From the NCBI RefSeq assembly GCF_009604425.1, contig NZ_WEGI01000014.1, positions 277,471-341,470 of the forward strand: 64,000 bases of DNA. Reading direction: 5' to 3'. Source of the DNA: Nocardia aurantia (GTDB taxonomy: Bacteria; Actinomycetota; Actinomycetes; Mycobacteriales; Mycobacteriaceae). A model generated the notes under the pieces. It ran no database searches. It was given only the letters and a program-made list of their open reading frames with translations, and was not told where the DNA came from. The position numbers were made by a program, and so were the translations under genes. Positions 26,307 through 34,963 of the stretch are shown piece after piece; the stretch's first letter is position 1, and each line of letters starts with the position of its first letter.

Positions 26307-27860
26307 GTGCCCGCACCCGATGCCGCCACGTTCGAACGGTTGAGTTCCCATGCGTCGATCCGGTCGCGCGCCGACCGGGAGACCCGGACGATCACCGCGG
26401 TGTTCACCGGCGAGCCCCTGGGCACCGTCCCGGTCGGCACCGCCGAGGACGTCGCCGCGGCCGTCGAGACGGCCCGGGCCGCGCAGGCGCAGTGGGCCGC
26501 CCGGCCGGTGCGGGAACGGGCCGCGATCTTCGAGCGCTACCGGGCGCTGCTGGTCGCCGAGCGGGACCGCCTGATGGACATCATCCAGGCCGAGACCGGC
26601 AAGGCGCGCTGGGCCGCCCAGGAGGAGATCATCGGGATGATCTTCGCCGCCAGGTATTTCGCCAAGGTTGCTCCGAATCTGCTGGCGCCGCACAAGGTTC
26701 CGGGCGCCTTCCCGGTTCTGAACCGCGCGACCGTCCGGCACCAGCCCAAAGGCGTCGTCGGCGTGATCGCGCCGTGGAACTATCCGATGCTGCTGGCCAT
26801 CGGCGACGCCGTCCCGGCCCTGCTGGCCGGCAACGCCGTGGTGGTGAAACCGGACAGCCAGACCCCCTATTCGGCGCTGGTGAACGTGGAGTTGCTGCGC
26901 CGGGCCGGTCTGCCGGAGGGGTTGTTGCAGGTGGTGACCGGGCCCGGTTCGGTCGTGGGCAGCGCCATCGTGGACTCCTGTGACTTCCTGATGTTCACCG
27001 GATCCTCCACCACCGGAGCCACTCTGGCGCAGCAGTGCGGCCGTCGGCTCATCGGCTTCGCCGCCGAACTCGGCGGCAAGAATCCGATGATCGTCACGCG
27101 CGGCGCCGATCTCGGCAAGGCGGCGAAGGCGGCCGTCCGGGCCTGCTTCTCCAACGCCGGGCAGCTGTGCATCTCGATCGAGCGGCTCTACGTCGAGCAG
27201 CCGGTGGCGCAGGAGTTCACCGCGAAGTTCACCGCCGCCGTCCGTGCCGCGAAACTCGGTGCGGCGTACGACTTCTCGGCCGACATCGGCAGCCTCATCT
27301 CCGAGGCCCAGCTGGAGACGGTGACCAAGCACGTCGCCGACGCGGTGTCCAAGGGCGCGACGGTGCTGGTCGGCGGCAACGCCCGGCCGGACCTCGGCCC
27401 GCTGTTCTTCGAGCCGACCGTGCTCGGCGATGTCACCGACGAGATGGAGTGCGGCCGCAACGAGACCTTCGGGCCGCTGGTGTCGATCTATCCGGTCGCC
27501 GACGTCGAGGAGGCGATCGCCCGCGCCAACGACACCGAATACGGGCTCAACGCCAGCGTGTGGACCGGCAGCGCCGCCGAGGGCGAGGCGATCGCGCAGC
27601 GGCTGCGCACCGGCACCGTGTGCGTGAACGAGGGCTACGCGCCGGCCTGGGGTACCACCGCGGCCCCGATGGGCGGCATGGGCATCTCCGGCGTCGGCCG
27701 CCGGCACGGCCCCGACGGCCTGCTGAAGTTCACCGAGGCGCAGAACATCGTGACCACCCGGCTGTTCAATCTCGATGCGCCGTACGGCATTTCGCAGTCC
27801 ACCTGGCAGCCCGCGCTGATGGCGATGGCGCGGGCGATCCGGTTCCTGCCCGGCCGGTAG
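26307..27860 (+). CDS. Succinate-semialdehyde-type aldehyde dehydrogenase
   Basis: 517 residues. Catalytic Cys288 in NAGQLCIS, Glu254 in ELGGKNP, Asn158 in PWNYP and Lys181 in VVKPDS are all present. The sequence resembles the GabD2-type NADP-dependent succinate-semialdehyde dehydrogenases of mycobacteria, including the extended C-terminus. The GTG start at 26307 has AGGAGG 9 bp upstream, and a TAGATT -10-like hexamer lies near 26260. No aminotransferase or GABA genes are adjacent, so the physiological aldehyde is uncertain. Confidence 0.88.
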   Translation: MPAPDAATFERLSSHASIRSRADRETRTITAVFTGEPLGTVPVGTAEDVAAAVETARAAQAQWAARPVRERAAIFERYRALLVAERDRLMDIIQAETGKARWAAQEEIIGMIFAARYFAKVAPNLLAPHKVPGAFPVLNRATVRHQPKGVVGVIAPWNYPMLLAIGDAVPALLAGNAVVVKPDSQTPYSALVNVELLRRAGLPEGLLQVVTGPGSVVGSAIVDSCDFLMFTGSSTTGATLAQQCGRRLIGFAAELGGKNPMIVTRGADLGKAAKAAVRACFSNAGQLCISIERLYVEQPVAQEFTAKFTAAVRAAKLGAAYDFSADIGSLISEAQLETVTKHVADAVSKGATVLVGGNARPDLGPLFFEPTVLGDVTDEMECGRNETFGPLVSIYPVADVEEAIARANDTEYGLNASVWTGSAAEGEAIAQRLRTGTVCVNEGYAPAWGTTAAPMGGMGISGVGRRHGPDGLLKFTEAQNIVTTRLFNLDAPYGISQSTWQPALMAMARAIRFLPGR

Positions 27861-27866
27861 GCCGGC

Positions 27867-28187
27867 TCACTTGTTGAGGAAGATCCCGGCGACATCCGCG
27901 TTCTTGATCGGGGTGCTCGCGTTTCGCTGTGTGCCGCAGAGGAAGTCGACCGACACCAGGGTCGCGTCGACGGTCGTGCCCGCGGGCTCGTGCTGATCGC
28001 CGGTCTGTTGTTTGACGAACTTGGTGATCGTCATGCGCTTGGTGTCCTGGTCCTGCTTGACGTAATCGCCGCACGGGGTATCGCCACCCTTGTTGAGTGC
28101 CTGCTTCACGTCGGTACACCCGGTGAGCAGTGCCGCGGCCACGATCGCGGCGGCGACGCCCGCCGTGGGCCAGCGCAGCAACCTCAT
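27867..28187 (-). CDS. Small secreted lipoprotein
   Basis: 106 residues. The N-terminal signal (RLLRWP, hydrophobic stretch, LLTGC) has a lipobox with Cys24 as the lipidation site. The mature part of about 82 residues has two further cysteines, Cys39 and Cys84, which could form a disulphide. The spacing and the DATLVSVDFLC segment faintly recall HdeA-like small periplasmic proteins, but that is a weak resemblance. It is convergent with the aldehyde dehydrogenase (6-bp gap). Confidence 0.8.
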   Translation of the reverse strand: MRLLRWPTAGVAAAIVAAALLTGCTDVKQALNKGGDTPCGDYVKQDQDTKRMTITKFVKQQTGDQHEPAGTTVDATLVSVDFLCGTQRNASTPIKNADVAGIFLNK

Positions 28188-28317
28188 CGAAGCGTTCTCC
28201 TTCGTTCGTCCGGACTGTCGGTCACCAGCCTAAGGTGTGCGGCCGGTGCCGGGTTCCCGGCTCGGGCCGTCGCGGCAGCCGGGCGCGGCACAGCGATCAC
28301 CATTACCCTTCGGGGCC

Positions 28318-29055
28318 GTGAACGCTTCGCAGTTGCCGGATCTCTCGCAGATCACCGATCACCTGACCGCCGTGTCCCCGCCGCCCCCGCTGTGGGTGGT
28401 GATCGTCACGGGTCTCGCGGCGTTGCTGCTGGTCGGCTACCCGCCGGTGTGGCGGGTGCTGCGCACCGGCGTGACCATCGCGCACGAGATCGGGCACGCG
28501 ATCGTGGCGGTCCTCACCGGCCGGACACTGCGCGGGGTGCGGCTGCACTCCGACACCTCGGGGGTGACCGTCTCCCGCGGTAAGCCGTACGGACTGGGCA
28601 TGATCCTGACCACGATGGCCGGCTATCCGGCGCCGTCGGCGCTGGGGGTGGGCTGCGCGGCGCTGGTGGCGGCCGGGCGGCTGACGCTCATGCTGTGGCT
28701 GCTGGTCGGCGCGCTGGTGGTGCTGCTGGTGTTCATCCGCAACCTGTTCGGGCTGCTCGCGGTGGTGTGCGCGGGCGCGCTGGTCTTCCTGGTGTCGTGG
28801 TTCGGTTCGCCGGTGACGCAGAGCGTGTTCGGGTACGCGGCCACCTGGTTCCTGCTGCTGGGCGGCGCGCGGGCGGTGATCGAACTGCAGCGGGTGCACA
28901 CCCGCGGTGACGGTTCGGACGCCGATCAGCTGGCGGGCCTGACCCGGGTGCCGCCGCTGCTGTGGGTGCTGCTGTTCGGGCTGGTCGCGGTGGCGGCACT
29001 GGCGTTCGGCGGGCGGCTGCTGCTGGGGGCCTGGCCGCCGATCGGCACCCTCTAG
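28318..29055 (+). CDS. M50B-type membrane metallopeptidase-like protein
   Basis: 245 residues with about six membrane helices. The zinc motif HEIGH (His56-His60) sits at the end of a helix, and the second half has a hydrophobic core with an RAVIEL segment. It resembles the M50B peptidase-like proteins of actinobacteria. No PDZ domain is present and the usual NPDG-type second motif is not obvious, so activity is uncertain. The GTG at 28318 was chosen because the frame upstream is not conserved-looking. It overlaps the end of the next, convergent gene by 4 bp. Confidence 0.8.
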   Translation: MNASQLPDLSQITDHLTAVSPPPPLWVVIVTGLAALLLVGYPPVWRVLRTGVTIAHEIGHAIVAVLTGRTLRGVRLHSDTSGVTVSRGKPYGLGMILTTMAGYPAPSALGVGCAALVAAGRLTLMLWLLVGALVVLLVFIRNLFGLLAVVCAGALVFLVSWFGSPVTQSVFGYAATWFLLLGGARAVIELQRVHTRGDGSDADQLAGLTRVPPLLWVLLFGLVAVAALAFGGRLLLGAWPPIGTL

Positions 29056-29852
29056 ACGGTGCCGGCGTAGTCCCGCCACGCCTGGGCCTCGACGAGGTTG
29101 CCCTGGCGGCGCAGCACCGCGGCGAGGCCGGCCATCGCGCGCACGTCGCCGTGGTCGGCGGCCACCCGCCACCAGTGTTCGGCCTCCCGTAACTCGCCGC
29201 GGCGATATCGCAGCACCCCGAGGTCGTACGCGGCGCCGGCGTGACCGCGCGCGGCGGCCTGCGTCCACAATTCGCACGCCTGATCCATGTCGCCGCGCCC
29301 GTGCATCGCGGCACCGAGCTCGTACAGCGCACTGCGATAACGACTCGCGTCCGTCGCGACGATCCGGACGGCGACCTCCACGACCAGATCGGCGAAACTC
29401 ACCGGGCCCACGCCGACACTGCAGCGCAACAACGGATTCCCCGTAGAACTACGATCTATCACAACCCCGTAATTTCCCGCCCAGGACATCACCTCGCCGC
29501 CGGACTCCATCCATACCGGGGTCAGTGTGATCGCCGCTTCCGGGCTCGCCGCGCACACGTCCAGTGAAATCCCCGCGGCGATCGCGTCGGACCAGACGTC
29601 GACGCCCAGCAAACGCCGTTCCCCCAGGGCGACATGGCCTCCGATCACCGACAATCCGATGCCGAGGCCGAGTAGGCCCGGTGGTGGCGAACTCTCGTGC
29701 AGGGCGAGACTCACCACCACCGGATCCTCACCCAGCGATTCGGAATACAACGGATACACTGTCGCGCCGTACCAGTCGACCGGGTCGGCTCCGGCATATC
29801 GCTGCGCGAGTGCCGGCTCGTCGTACGCGCCGATCGTGGACGGCCGGGTCAT
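29052..29852 (-). CDS. Sel1/TPR-repeat protein
   Basis: 266 residues. The C-terminal 100 residues contain Sel1-like repeats (ALYELGAAMHGRGD, AAYDLGVLRYRRGE, AMAGLAAVLRRQGN). The N-terminal 160 residues are a beta-rich region of unknown function containing YGATVYPLY and GLGIGLSVIGG. No signal peptide is visible. Sel1 repeats usually scaffold protein complexes; no partner can be named. Confidence 0.78.
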   Translation of the reverse strand: MTRPSTIGAYDEPALAQRYAGADPVDWYGATVYPLYSESLGEDPVVVSLALHESSPPPGLLGLGIGLSVIGGHVALGERRLLGVDVWSDAIAAGISLDVCAASPEAAITLTPVWMESGGEVMSWAGNYGVVIDRSSTGNPLLRCSVGVGPVSFADLVVEVAVRIVATDASRYRSALYELGAAMHGRGDMDQACELWTQAAARGHAGAAYDLGVLRYRRGELREAEHWWRVAADHGDVRAMAGLAAVLRRQGNLVEAQAWRDYAGTV

Positions 29853-30029
29853 CGTGGTCCGCCTTTCGGTAGAGCCGATTCGATGGCTGCGGCATTACCG
29901 TATCGCGTCCCGCGCCGGAAAAACTCGGGAATTGTTTCGCGGTCCGATTCGCCGCTTATTTCCCGGGATCGAATTCGGCTCGGAACGTACCGAACATGAA
30001 AATCGGTCGATATTCCCGATCGGGGCAAT

Positions 30030-30992
30030 TCACAACGGCCCGAAACCGTTCATCTGCAGGCTGCCGTGACAATAGAGCGCGGTGCCGAACGGTCCGGACA
30101 CCGGCGCAGGGTCGTCGGGCAGGAATACCGCCACCCCCACCGCGCGCATCGGTTCGTCTGTGCCGCAAGGTGATTCGATTCCGGTGCCGGTCACCGCGCG
30201 GCCGTCGGCGGCCAGCACCGCACCGGCGGGCACCACCAGCGCGATGTCCGGCGCCGGCTGGCAGCCCGCACAGTCCGCGCCGCCGTTCCCGTCGTCGGGC
30301 CGCACGCGCAGCCGGCCGCGCAGCGCGCACTCCCGGTCGGAATGGTTGATCAGCCACACCTGGACCCCGCGATGCCCCGCGCCGTCTCCGGACATGCTGT
30401 GGAACGCCTGTGCCGTGAAGTCGCCGGCGTGGCAGCGGGGGAGGACCGCGGCCGGATCCACTTCCGTGCCGGCCGCGTAGGCCGGGCGGGTCAGCGGGTG
30501 GACCACCAGCCGGTCGCCGCGGCACACGTGCAGTTCGTCCGCCGACGCGCCGCCGTCGGCGACCGCGGCGGTCAACGGGGTCGTCTCGCCCGGCAGCGTG
30601 ACCCGGGCGGTGCCGGGCTCCGGGCAGCCCAGCACCGCATCGCCGGCATATTCGACGCGGACCACGAATTCGGCCGTACCGCCCGGCGTGAGCGCCACCG
30701 GGCGCGGCGTGACGGCCGCCTTGCCGATCGCGACCTGCGGAAGATCCGACAGCTCGACATCGGCGAATCCGGTCGCCACGCAATCGCGAATCCCGGTGTT
30801 GCGCACCGTCACCAGCAGGGCGTTCGAGCGGCCGGCGGAACTGGTGGCAGCCACCGCGGCGCTGAGATCGCCGGTGTGACACCGGGTATCGGTCTCGGCG
30901 CCGGGCGGTCCGGAACAGGCGACCACGGCGACGGCGACCACGGGCAGCAGTGCGGCCGCGACCGCCGACCGGACGAGGTGCACGTTCCGCAC
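30030..30992 (-). CDS. DUF4232-type secreted lipoprotein
   Basis: 320 residues. The GTG at 30992 (VRNVHLVRSA) has a strong GAGGAGGA Shine-Dalgarno 7 bp upstream and gives a lipoprotein signal peptide with VVAC (Cys26). Two DUF4232-like beta domains follow, each opening with C-H-x-G-D-(L/F) and containing the (V/L)xVxNxxxxxC pattern. Eight or more cysteines in the mature part suggest disulphides. It is probably anchored on the outer face of the cytoplasmic membrane; role unknown. The longer frame from 31046 is rejected because it lacks a ribosome site. Confidence 0.82.
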   Translation of the reverse strand: MRNVHLVRSAVAAALLPVVAVAVVACSGPPGAETDTRCHTGDLSAAVAATSSAGRSNALLVTVRNTGIRDCVATGFADVELSDLPQVAIGKAAVTPRPVALTPGGTAEFVVRVEYAGDAVLGCPEPGTARVTLPGETTPLTAAVADGGASADELHVCRGDRLVVHPLTRPAYAAGTEVDPAAVLPRCHAGDFTAQAFHSMSGDGAGHRGVQVWLINHSDRECALRGRLRVRPDDGNGGADCAGCQPAPDIALVVPAGAVLAADGRAVTGTGIESPCGTDEPMRAVGVAVFLPDDPAPVSGPFGTALYCHGSLQMNGFGPL

Positions 30993-31112
30993 CGGCGGTC
31001 CTCCTCTTCGAGTCACCTCATAGTGACATCCCGGGGCGAAACCCACGGGTGAAATGTCAGGTCCGGGTTCGTTTCCCGGCGAGTTGCGCGAAGAAGGTCG
31101 GATCGTGAACTG

Positions 31113-31376
31113 CTACCTGCTCGCCCCGCGTGCCGGTGCCGGGGAGCCGGCCCGCCGCGTTCTGCGAATGCCGTTCGGGTACGCGCCTGTGCGGTGGGGA
31201 TTACGGGCGTGCGGATGCCGCGGGTCGGGAGATCGAGGTGCTGCGAGTGGGGTGGGCATGGCCGGGCCCATGACGGTCTCCCACCAGGGGCGTAGGCGGC
31301 GGGGTTCGGGCCGGTACCCGATGTGGGTGTCGGATTCGCCGGTGGTTGCGGCGGAGGCGGTGTCGGTGGTGGTCAT
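31113..31376 (-). CDS. Possible small protein of 87 residues
   Basis: It starts MTTTDTASAATTGESDTHIG and contains a RPWWETVMGPAMPTP segment. The first 45 codons show the strong third-position GC bias of real genes here; the remainder is Pro/Arg-rich and less convincing. About 100 bp upstream lies a promoter-like stretch read toward it (TTGCAC, 17 bp, TAAAAA) inside a CIRCE-like element. No family is recognised, and there is no signal peptide or membrane segment. The gap 30993-31598 otherwise has no convincing gene. Confidence 0.4.
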   Translation of the reverse strand: MTTTDTASAATTGESDTHIGYRPEPRRLRPWWETVMGPAMPTPLAAPRSPDPRHPHARNPHRTGAYPNGIRRTRRAGSPAPARGASR

Positions 31377-31450
31377 CAGGTTTCCGCAAGGTTGTCGATC
31401 GGATGGGTCGTTCGGGCGGCGCGAAACCGGCAGCCAAGGGTTCAGATAAC

Positions 31451-31468
31451 CTCTGTCATCTGACAGAG
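31451..31468. promoter_or_regulatory. 18-bp inverted repeat beside the CIRCE-like element
   Basis: Arms CTCTGTCA and TGACAGAG around TC, in the only strongly AT-rich patch of this region. It is probably an operator; the cognate regulator is unknown. It lies 7 bp from the CIRCE-like site, so two regulators could act on one promoter. Confidence 0.6.
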
Positions 31469-31475
31469 ATAATTT

Positions 31476-31502
31476 TTAGCACTCGAGCCAGTAGAGTGCA
31501 AG
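31476..31502. promoter_or_regulatory. CIRCE-like element
   Basis: TTAGCACTC, nine bases, then GAGTGCAAG. The left half equals the HrcA-binding CIRCE consensus TTAGCACTC-N9-GAGTGCTAA at all nine positions and the right half at seven of nine, with the exact spacer length. CIRCE sites normally precede groES/groEL; neither neighbour here is a chaperone. Confidence 0.6.
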
Positions 31503-31598
31503 AGTGAGAGCTGGATAATCGGTAGGCGGTGCCGATGATCACGGCCGAGGGCAACCCGCCGACCGCCGGTCCGGCCGCCGCGGCGGCGCGCCCGCAGA

Positions 31599-32450
31599 AT
31601 GGTAGCCGTGACCGGATTCCGACTGCCGCCCGACCGCCGTGCCGAACTGGCGGCGCTGCTGACCGACGGTGTCCGGTTCGGTGCCGAATATCCCAGTGCC
31701 GCAGACTATCTCGCGGTGTCGCCGCGGCTGAACGGCAGCGGCGACGAGGCCGCCGACCACGAGTTCGATCTGCGGATGCTGCACTACCTGACCGGCGGCG
31801 AAAGCTCGAATCCCTACTGGGACATCGTCGCTCCCGCGATCACCGTGGGAGACGGGCGCCGCCGCACGATCACCGGCGGCGCACCCGCCGGGAGCGCGCG
31901 GCTCGGCTACGCGCAGACGGTACTGCAGGCCGCGTACGCCTACGCCGTCCCGGCGCCCGAGACGCTGACCTGGGTCGCGACGGTGTGCGCGGGCCGGCCG
32001 ATCCTGGAAATCGGTGCGGGGCGCGGATATTGGGCCCATCAGCTGGCCCGGCGGGGCCTCGAGGTGGTGGCGGCCGACTCGCAACCGCCGCAGTGGCAGG
32101 ACAATCCGTCGTTCCCGGCGGTGTCCGGCCTGCCGGTGGCCTGGCATCCGATCGCGCACCCGGACGAACTGGCCGGGGAGTGGTCCGGCAGCGTCCTGTT
32201 GCTGTGCTGGCCGCCGGGCTGGGGCGCGCCGATGGCCTCGCGGGCGCTGGCCACCTTCCGGGCCGCCGGCGGCACCGATCTGATCTACATCGGCGAACCG
32301 CGCGGCGGCCGGACCGGCGACGACGCGTTCTTCGAAATGCTCGGCGCCGGTTGGCAACTCGCCGGCGCCGATCCGGATTTCGTGTCCTGGTGGAACCTGC
32401 GCGACCGGGCCGAGCACTGGACCGTCCGAACCGGCCCGGCCGCACGATGA
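31599..32450 (+). CDS. SAM-dependent methyltransferase-like protein
   Basis: 283 residues. Motif I ILEIGAGRGYWAHQLARRG with an acidic residue at the end of the next strand (VVAAD) marks the SAM-binding Rossmann fold in residues 130-165. The N-terminal 120 residues are a lead-in of unknown role (FGAEYPSAADYLA). The catalytic half has LLLCWPPGWG where methyltransferases often have a short post-IV motif. The start at 31599 or a GTG at 31608 cannot be separated. Substrate unknown. Its upstream region contains the CIRCE-like element and the CTCTGTCA palindrome. Confidence 0.78.
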   Translation: MVAVTGFRLPPDRRAELAALLTDGVRFGAEYPSAADYLAVSPRLNGSGDEAADHEFDLRMLHYLTGGESSNPYWDIVAPAITVGDGRRRTITGGAPAGSARLGYAQTVLQAAYAYAVPAPETLTWVATVCAGRPILEIGAGRGYWAHQLARRGLEVVAADSQPPQWQDNPSFPAVSGLPVAWHPIAHPDELAGEWSGSVLLLCWPPGWGAPMASRALATFRAAGGTDLIYIGEPRGGRTGDDAFFEMLGAGWQLAGADPDFVSWWNLRDRAEHWTVRTGPAAR

Positions 32451-32451
32451 T

Positions 32452-33447
32452 TCAGCGCAGGGCGGGGGCGATCTCGCGCTCGAACAGTTCGATGCCGGAG
32501 CGGTCGTAGGCGGCCTCGGGGAAGTTCAGGATCGCGTAGCCGAGGCCCAGATCCCGCAGCCGCCGCAGATGTTCCACCACCTGTTCCGGGGTACCGATGG
32601 CCTGGCCTGGGGCGCGCAGGAGATTCTGCACGTAACCCCGCGCGATATCGGCGCCGACGATCGACTCGTAGCGCGCGGTCAGCTCGGCCAGTCGCTGCTC
32701 CACCTCGGCGTCGGTCGTGGCGATCACCGCGTTGAAGTTCGAGCTGCGCACGATCGCGTCGAAATCGGTGCCCACCTCGGCACAATGCTTACGCAGCACC
32801 TCCGACTTGTGCGCGAACACGTCCGTGGCGCCCGCGAAATTGGTGTACTGCGCGTACTTCGCCGCGATCCGCAGCGTCTTCTGCTCGCCGCCGCCGGCGA
32901 TCCAGATCGGAATTCCGCCCTCCTGCAACGGCAACGGCCGCACGATGGCGTGGTCCACCTGGTAGTGCTTCCCGTCCAGAGTGGCCTCCCCGGTGGTCCA
33001 CGCCTGCCGGAATATCTGCACGCCCTCGTCCAACCGGCCCAGCCGCTCGCCCGCCGACGGGAAACCGTAACCGTAGGCGCGCCATTCGTGTTCGTACCAG
33101 CCGCCGCCGATGCCCATCTCCACCCGGCCGCCGGAGACGATGTCGACCGTGGCCGCCACCTTCGCCAGATAGGCCGGATTCCGATAGCTGATCGCGGTGC
33201 ACATCTGACCGAGCCGCACCCGCGAGGTGGACGCGCCGAAGGCCGACATCAGCGTCCACGCCTCGTGCGTGGCCTCCTCGGTGGGCACCGGCACCGTGTG
33301 GAAATGGTCGTACACCCAGATCGACTCGAAGGTGTCCCCGGCGTCCACGTACTGCGCCAGATCCCGCATGGTCTGCCACTGCCCCGCCGGGTCGATGCCG
33401 ACGAGATCCAGCCGCCAGCCCTGCGGAATGAATATGCCGTAACGCAC
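32452..33447 (-). CDS. LLM-class F420-dependent oxidoreductase (TIGR03560-like)
   Basis: 331-residue TIM barrel of the bacterial luciferase superfamily. It opens MRYGIFIPQGW and shows SIWVYDHFH, LGQMCTAISYRNPAYLAKV and MGIGGGWYEHEW as in F420-dependent members of actinobacteria. It would transfer hydride to or from an unknown substrate using coenzyme F420 (or flavin). It lies 123 bp downstream of the flavin monooxygenase-like gene 33571-34755 on the same strand, so the two may be co-transcribed. Confidence 0.88.
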   Translation of the reverse strand: MRYGIFIPQGWRLDLVGIDPAGQWQTMRDLAQYVDAGDTFESIWVYDHFHTVPVPTEEATHEAWTLMSAFGASTSRVRLGQMCTAISYRNPAYLAKVAATVDIVSGGRVEMGIGGGWYEHEWRAYGYGFPSAGERLGRLDEGVQIFRQAWTTGEATLDGKHYQVDHAIVRPLPLQEGGIPIWIAGGGEQKTLRIAAKYAQYTNFAGATDVFAHKSEVLRKHCAEVGTDFDAIVRSSNFNAVIATTDAEVEQRLAELTARYESIVGADIARGYVQNLLRAPGQAIGTPEQVVEHLRRLRDLGLGYAILNFPEAAYDRSGIELFEREIAPALR

Positions 33448-33570
33448 ACCGTCTCCTTCACCCGTGATCGGTACCGGGCCGCAGCGGAGGCCGCGGTCCC
33501 GGAATCACTGTTCCGATCCGGCGCCGATCCCGCAACCGCCGCGCGCACCGGAACCGATCATCGATACCGA

Positions 33571-34755
33571 TCAGATGAGCGCGCGCAACGCCCCCTCCGG
33601 CTCGACCCCCAGCAGCGACAGCGCCGAGGAGTGGTAGTTCGGCCCGGGGACGTGGATCGCGTGCTGCAGCCCGACGTGCGCGTCCCGCCAGAACCGCTGC
33701 AACGGAGTGCCGCGCCGTACCGCGTTGCCGCCCGAGCGGGCGAAGATCTGGTCGACCGCGGTCACCGCCCGCCAGGCACAGCGAATCTGGTTGCGCCGCA
33801 CCAGGGATCGATCCTCGAAGCCGATCTCGCCCCCGGCCTCGATCCGGTCGTACAGCCGGCTGATGCCGTCGAGCAGCTGGGTCCGGGAGGCGGCGATGTC
33901 GGCGGCCGCCTCGGAGATCGCGTACAGCGAGTACGGATCGCTGCGGACCGGCCCGCCGATCGCGCCGACCCGGGCCCGCTGATAGTCCAGATGCGCGGCC
34001 AGCGCGCCCTCACAGATGCCGATCACCGCTCCGGTGATCCCGAGCGGGAACATCGTCCAGAACGGCAACTTGTACACGGTCTCGGTGCGACCGGCCCGCT
34101 CCGCCGCCGCGGCGCCCTCGGCCACCGCGCCGGCGTCGATCGTGCGGTAGGCGGGGATGAAGGCGCCGTCGACGATCACATCCTTGCTGCCGGTACCCGA
34201 CAATCCGATCACGTCCCAGGAGTCGTCGACGATGGTGTAGTCGGCACGCGGCAGCACCACGTGCAGGCTGCGCACCGGCTGGGCCGGTGTGCCGTCCGGG
34301 CCGGCGACCAGCGCGCCGAGGAAGATCCAGTCGCAGTGGTCGGTGCCGGAGGAGAAGTTCCAGCGCCCCTTCAGGGTGTAGCCGCCGTCGACGGGGGTGG
34401 CCAGGCCCTGCGGCGCGTACGGCGAGGCGATCCAGGTGTCGGGGTTCTCGCCCCACACTTCGGCCGGTAGCCGGCGATCCATCAGGGCCATCTCCCACGG
34501 ATGCACACCGCCGACCCCGCACACCCAGCCGGTGGACCCGCACACCTTCGCCACCGCCATCACCGCCTCGGCGAAATCGCGCGGATGGGCGGCGTATCCG
34601 CCGAACTCGACCGGCTGCAACATCCGCATCACCCCGGCCTGCCGGACCAGTGCGACACTCTCGTCCGACAACCGGCCCAGCCGCTCGGTCTCGTCCGCCG
34701 TCCCGGCCAGTTTCGCGGCGAGTTCCTCGACCCGGGCAACCACCTCGTGCGTCAT
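33571..34755 (-). CDS. Acyl-CoA-dehydrogenase-fold flavin monooxygenase (HsaA-like)
   Basis: 394 residues, the length of HsaA/HpaB-like group D oxygenases. Recognisable pieces are LVRQAGVMRMLQPVEFGGY, GSTGWVCGVGGVHPW, the beta-domain KGRWNFSSGTDHCDW and the C-terminal FARSGGNAVRRGTPLQRFWRD. The ATG at 34755 has GGAGG 8 bp upstream. It needs reduced flavin from a reductase that is not adjacent; the LLM enzyme downstream could act in the same pathway. It is divergent from a LacI-type regulator, which suggests induction by its substrate. The true substrate (steroid-derived phenol, sulfonate or other) is not inferable. Confidence 0.83.
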   Translation of the reverse strand: MTHEVVARVEELAAKLAGTADETERLGRLSDESVALVRQAGVMRMLQPVEFGGYAAHPRDFAEAVMAVAKVCGSTGWVCGVGGVHPWEMALMDRRLPAEVWGENPDTWIASPYAPQGLATPVDGGYTLKGRWNFSSGTDHCDWIFLGALVAGPDGTPAQPVRSLHVVLPRADYTIVDDSWDVIGLSGTGSKDVIVDGAFIPAYRTIDAGAVAEGAAAAERAGRTETVYKLPFWTMFPLGITGAVIGICEGALAAHLDYQRARVGAIGGPVRSDPYSLYAISEAAADIAASRTQLLDGISRLYDRIEAGGEIGFEDRSLVRRNQIRCAWRAVTAVDQIFARSGGNAVRRGTPLQRFWRDAHVGLQHAIHVPGPNYHSSALSLLGVEPEGALRALI

Positions 34756-34963
34756 CGCGTACCTCCGAACCATCGAGCCGGCCGTCTCCGTCACCGGGTT
34801 GTCCCGCCGACGGTAGGTCGCGCCCCTGCCGCCCACGGTCGAATGTCCGCTCACCGGGACGCGATTCGGATGCGGCGCCGACCCGGCGGCGGAGTAGTCT
34901 CCGGACCGGCGCGGGATCGTCGGAATCCGGCTCAGCCGGCGGGAGCACAGGAGCGGATCCGGT

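Noticed and set aside
31054..31449. A 131-codon plus-strand gene
   Set aside because: Glycine- and arginine-rich, no ribosome site and no codon bias; it overlaps the more plausible small minus-strand frame.
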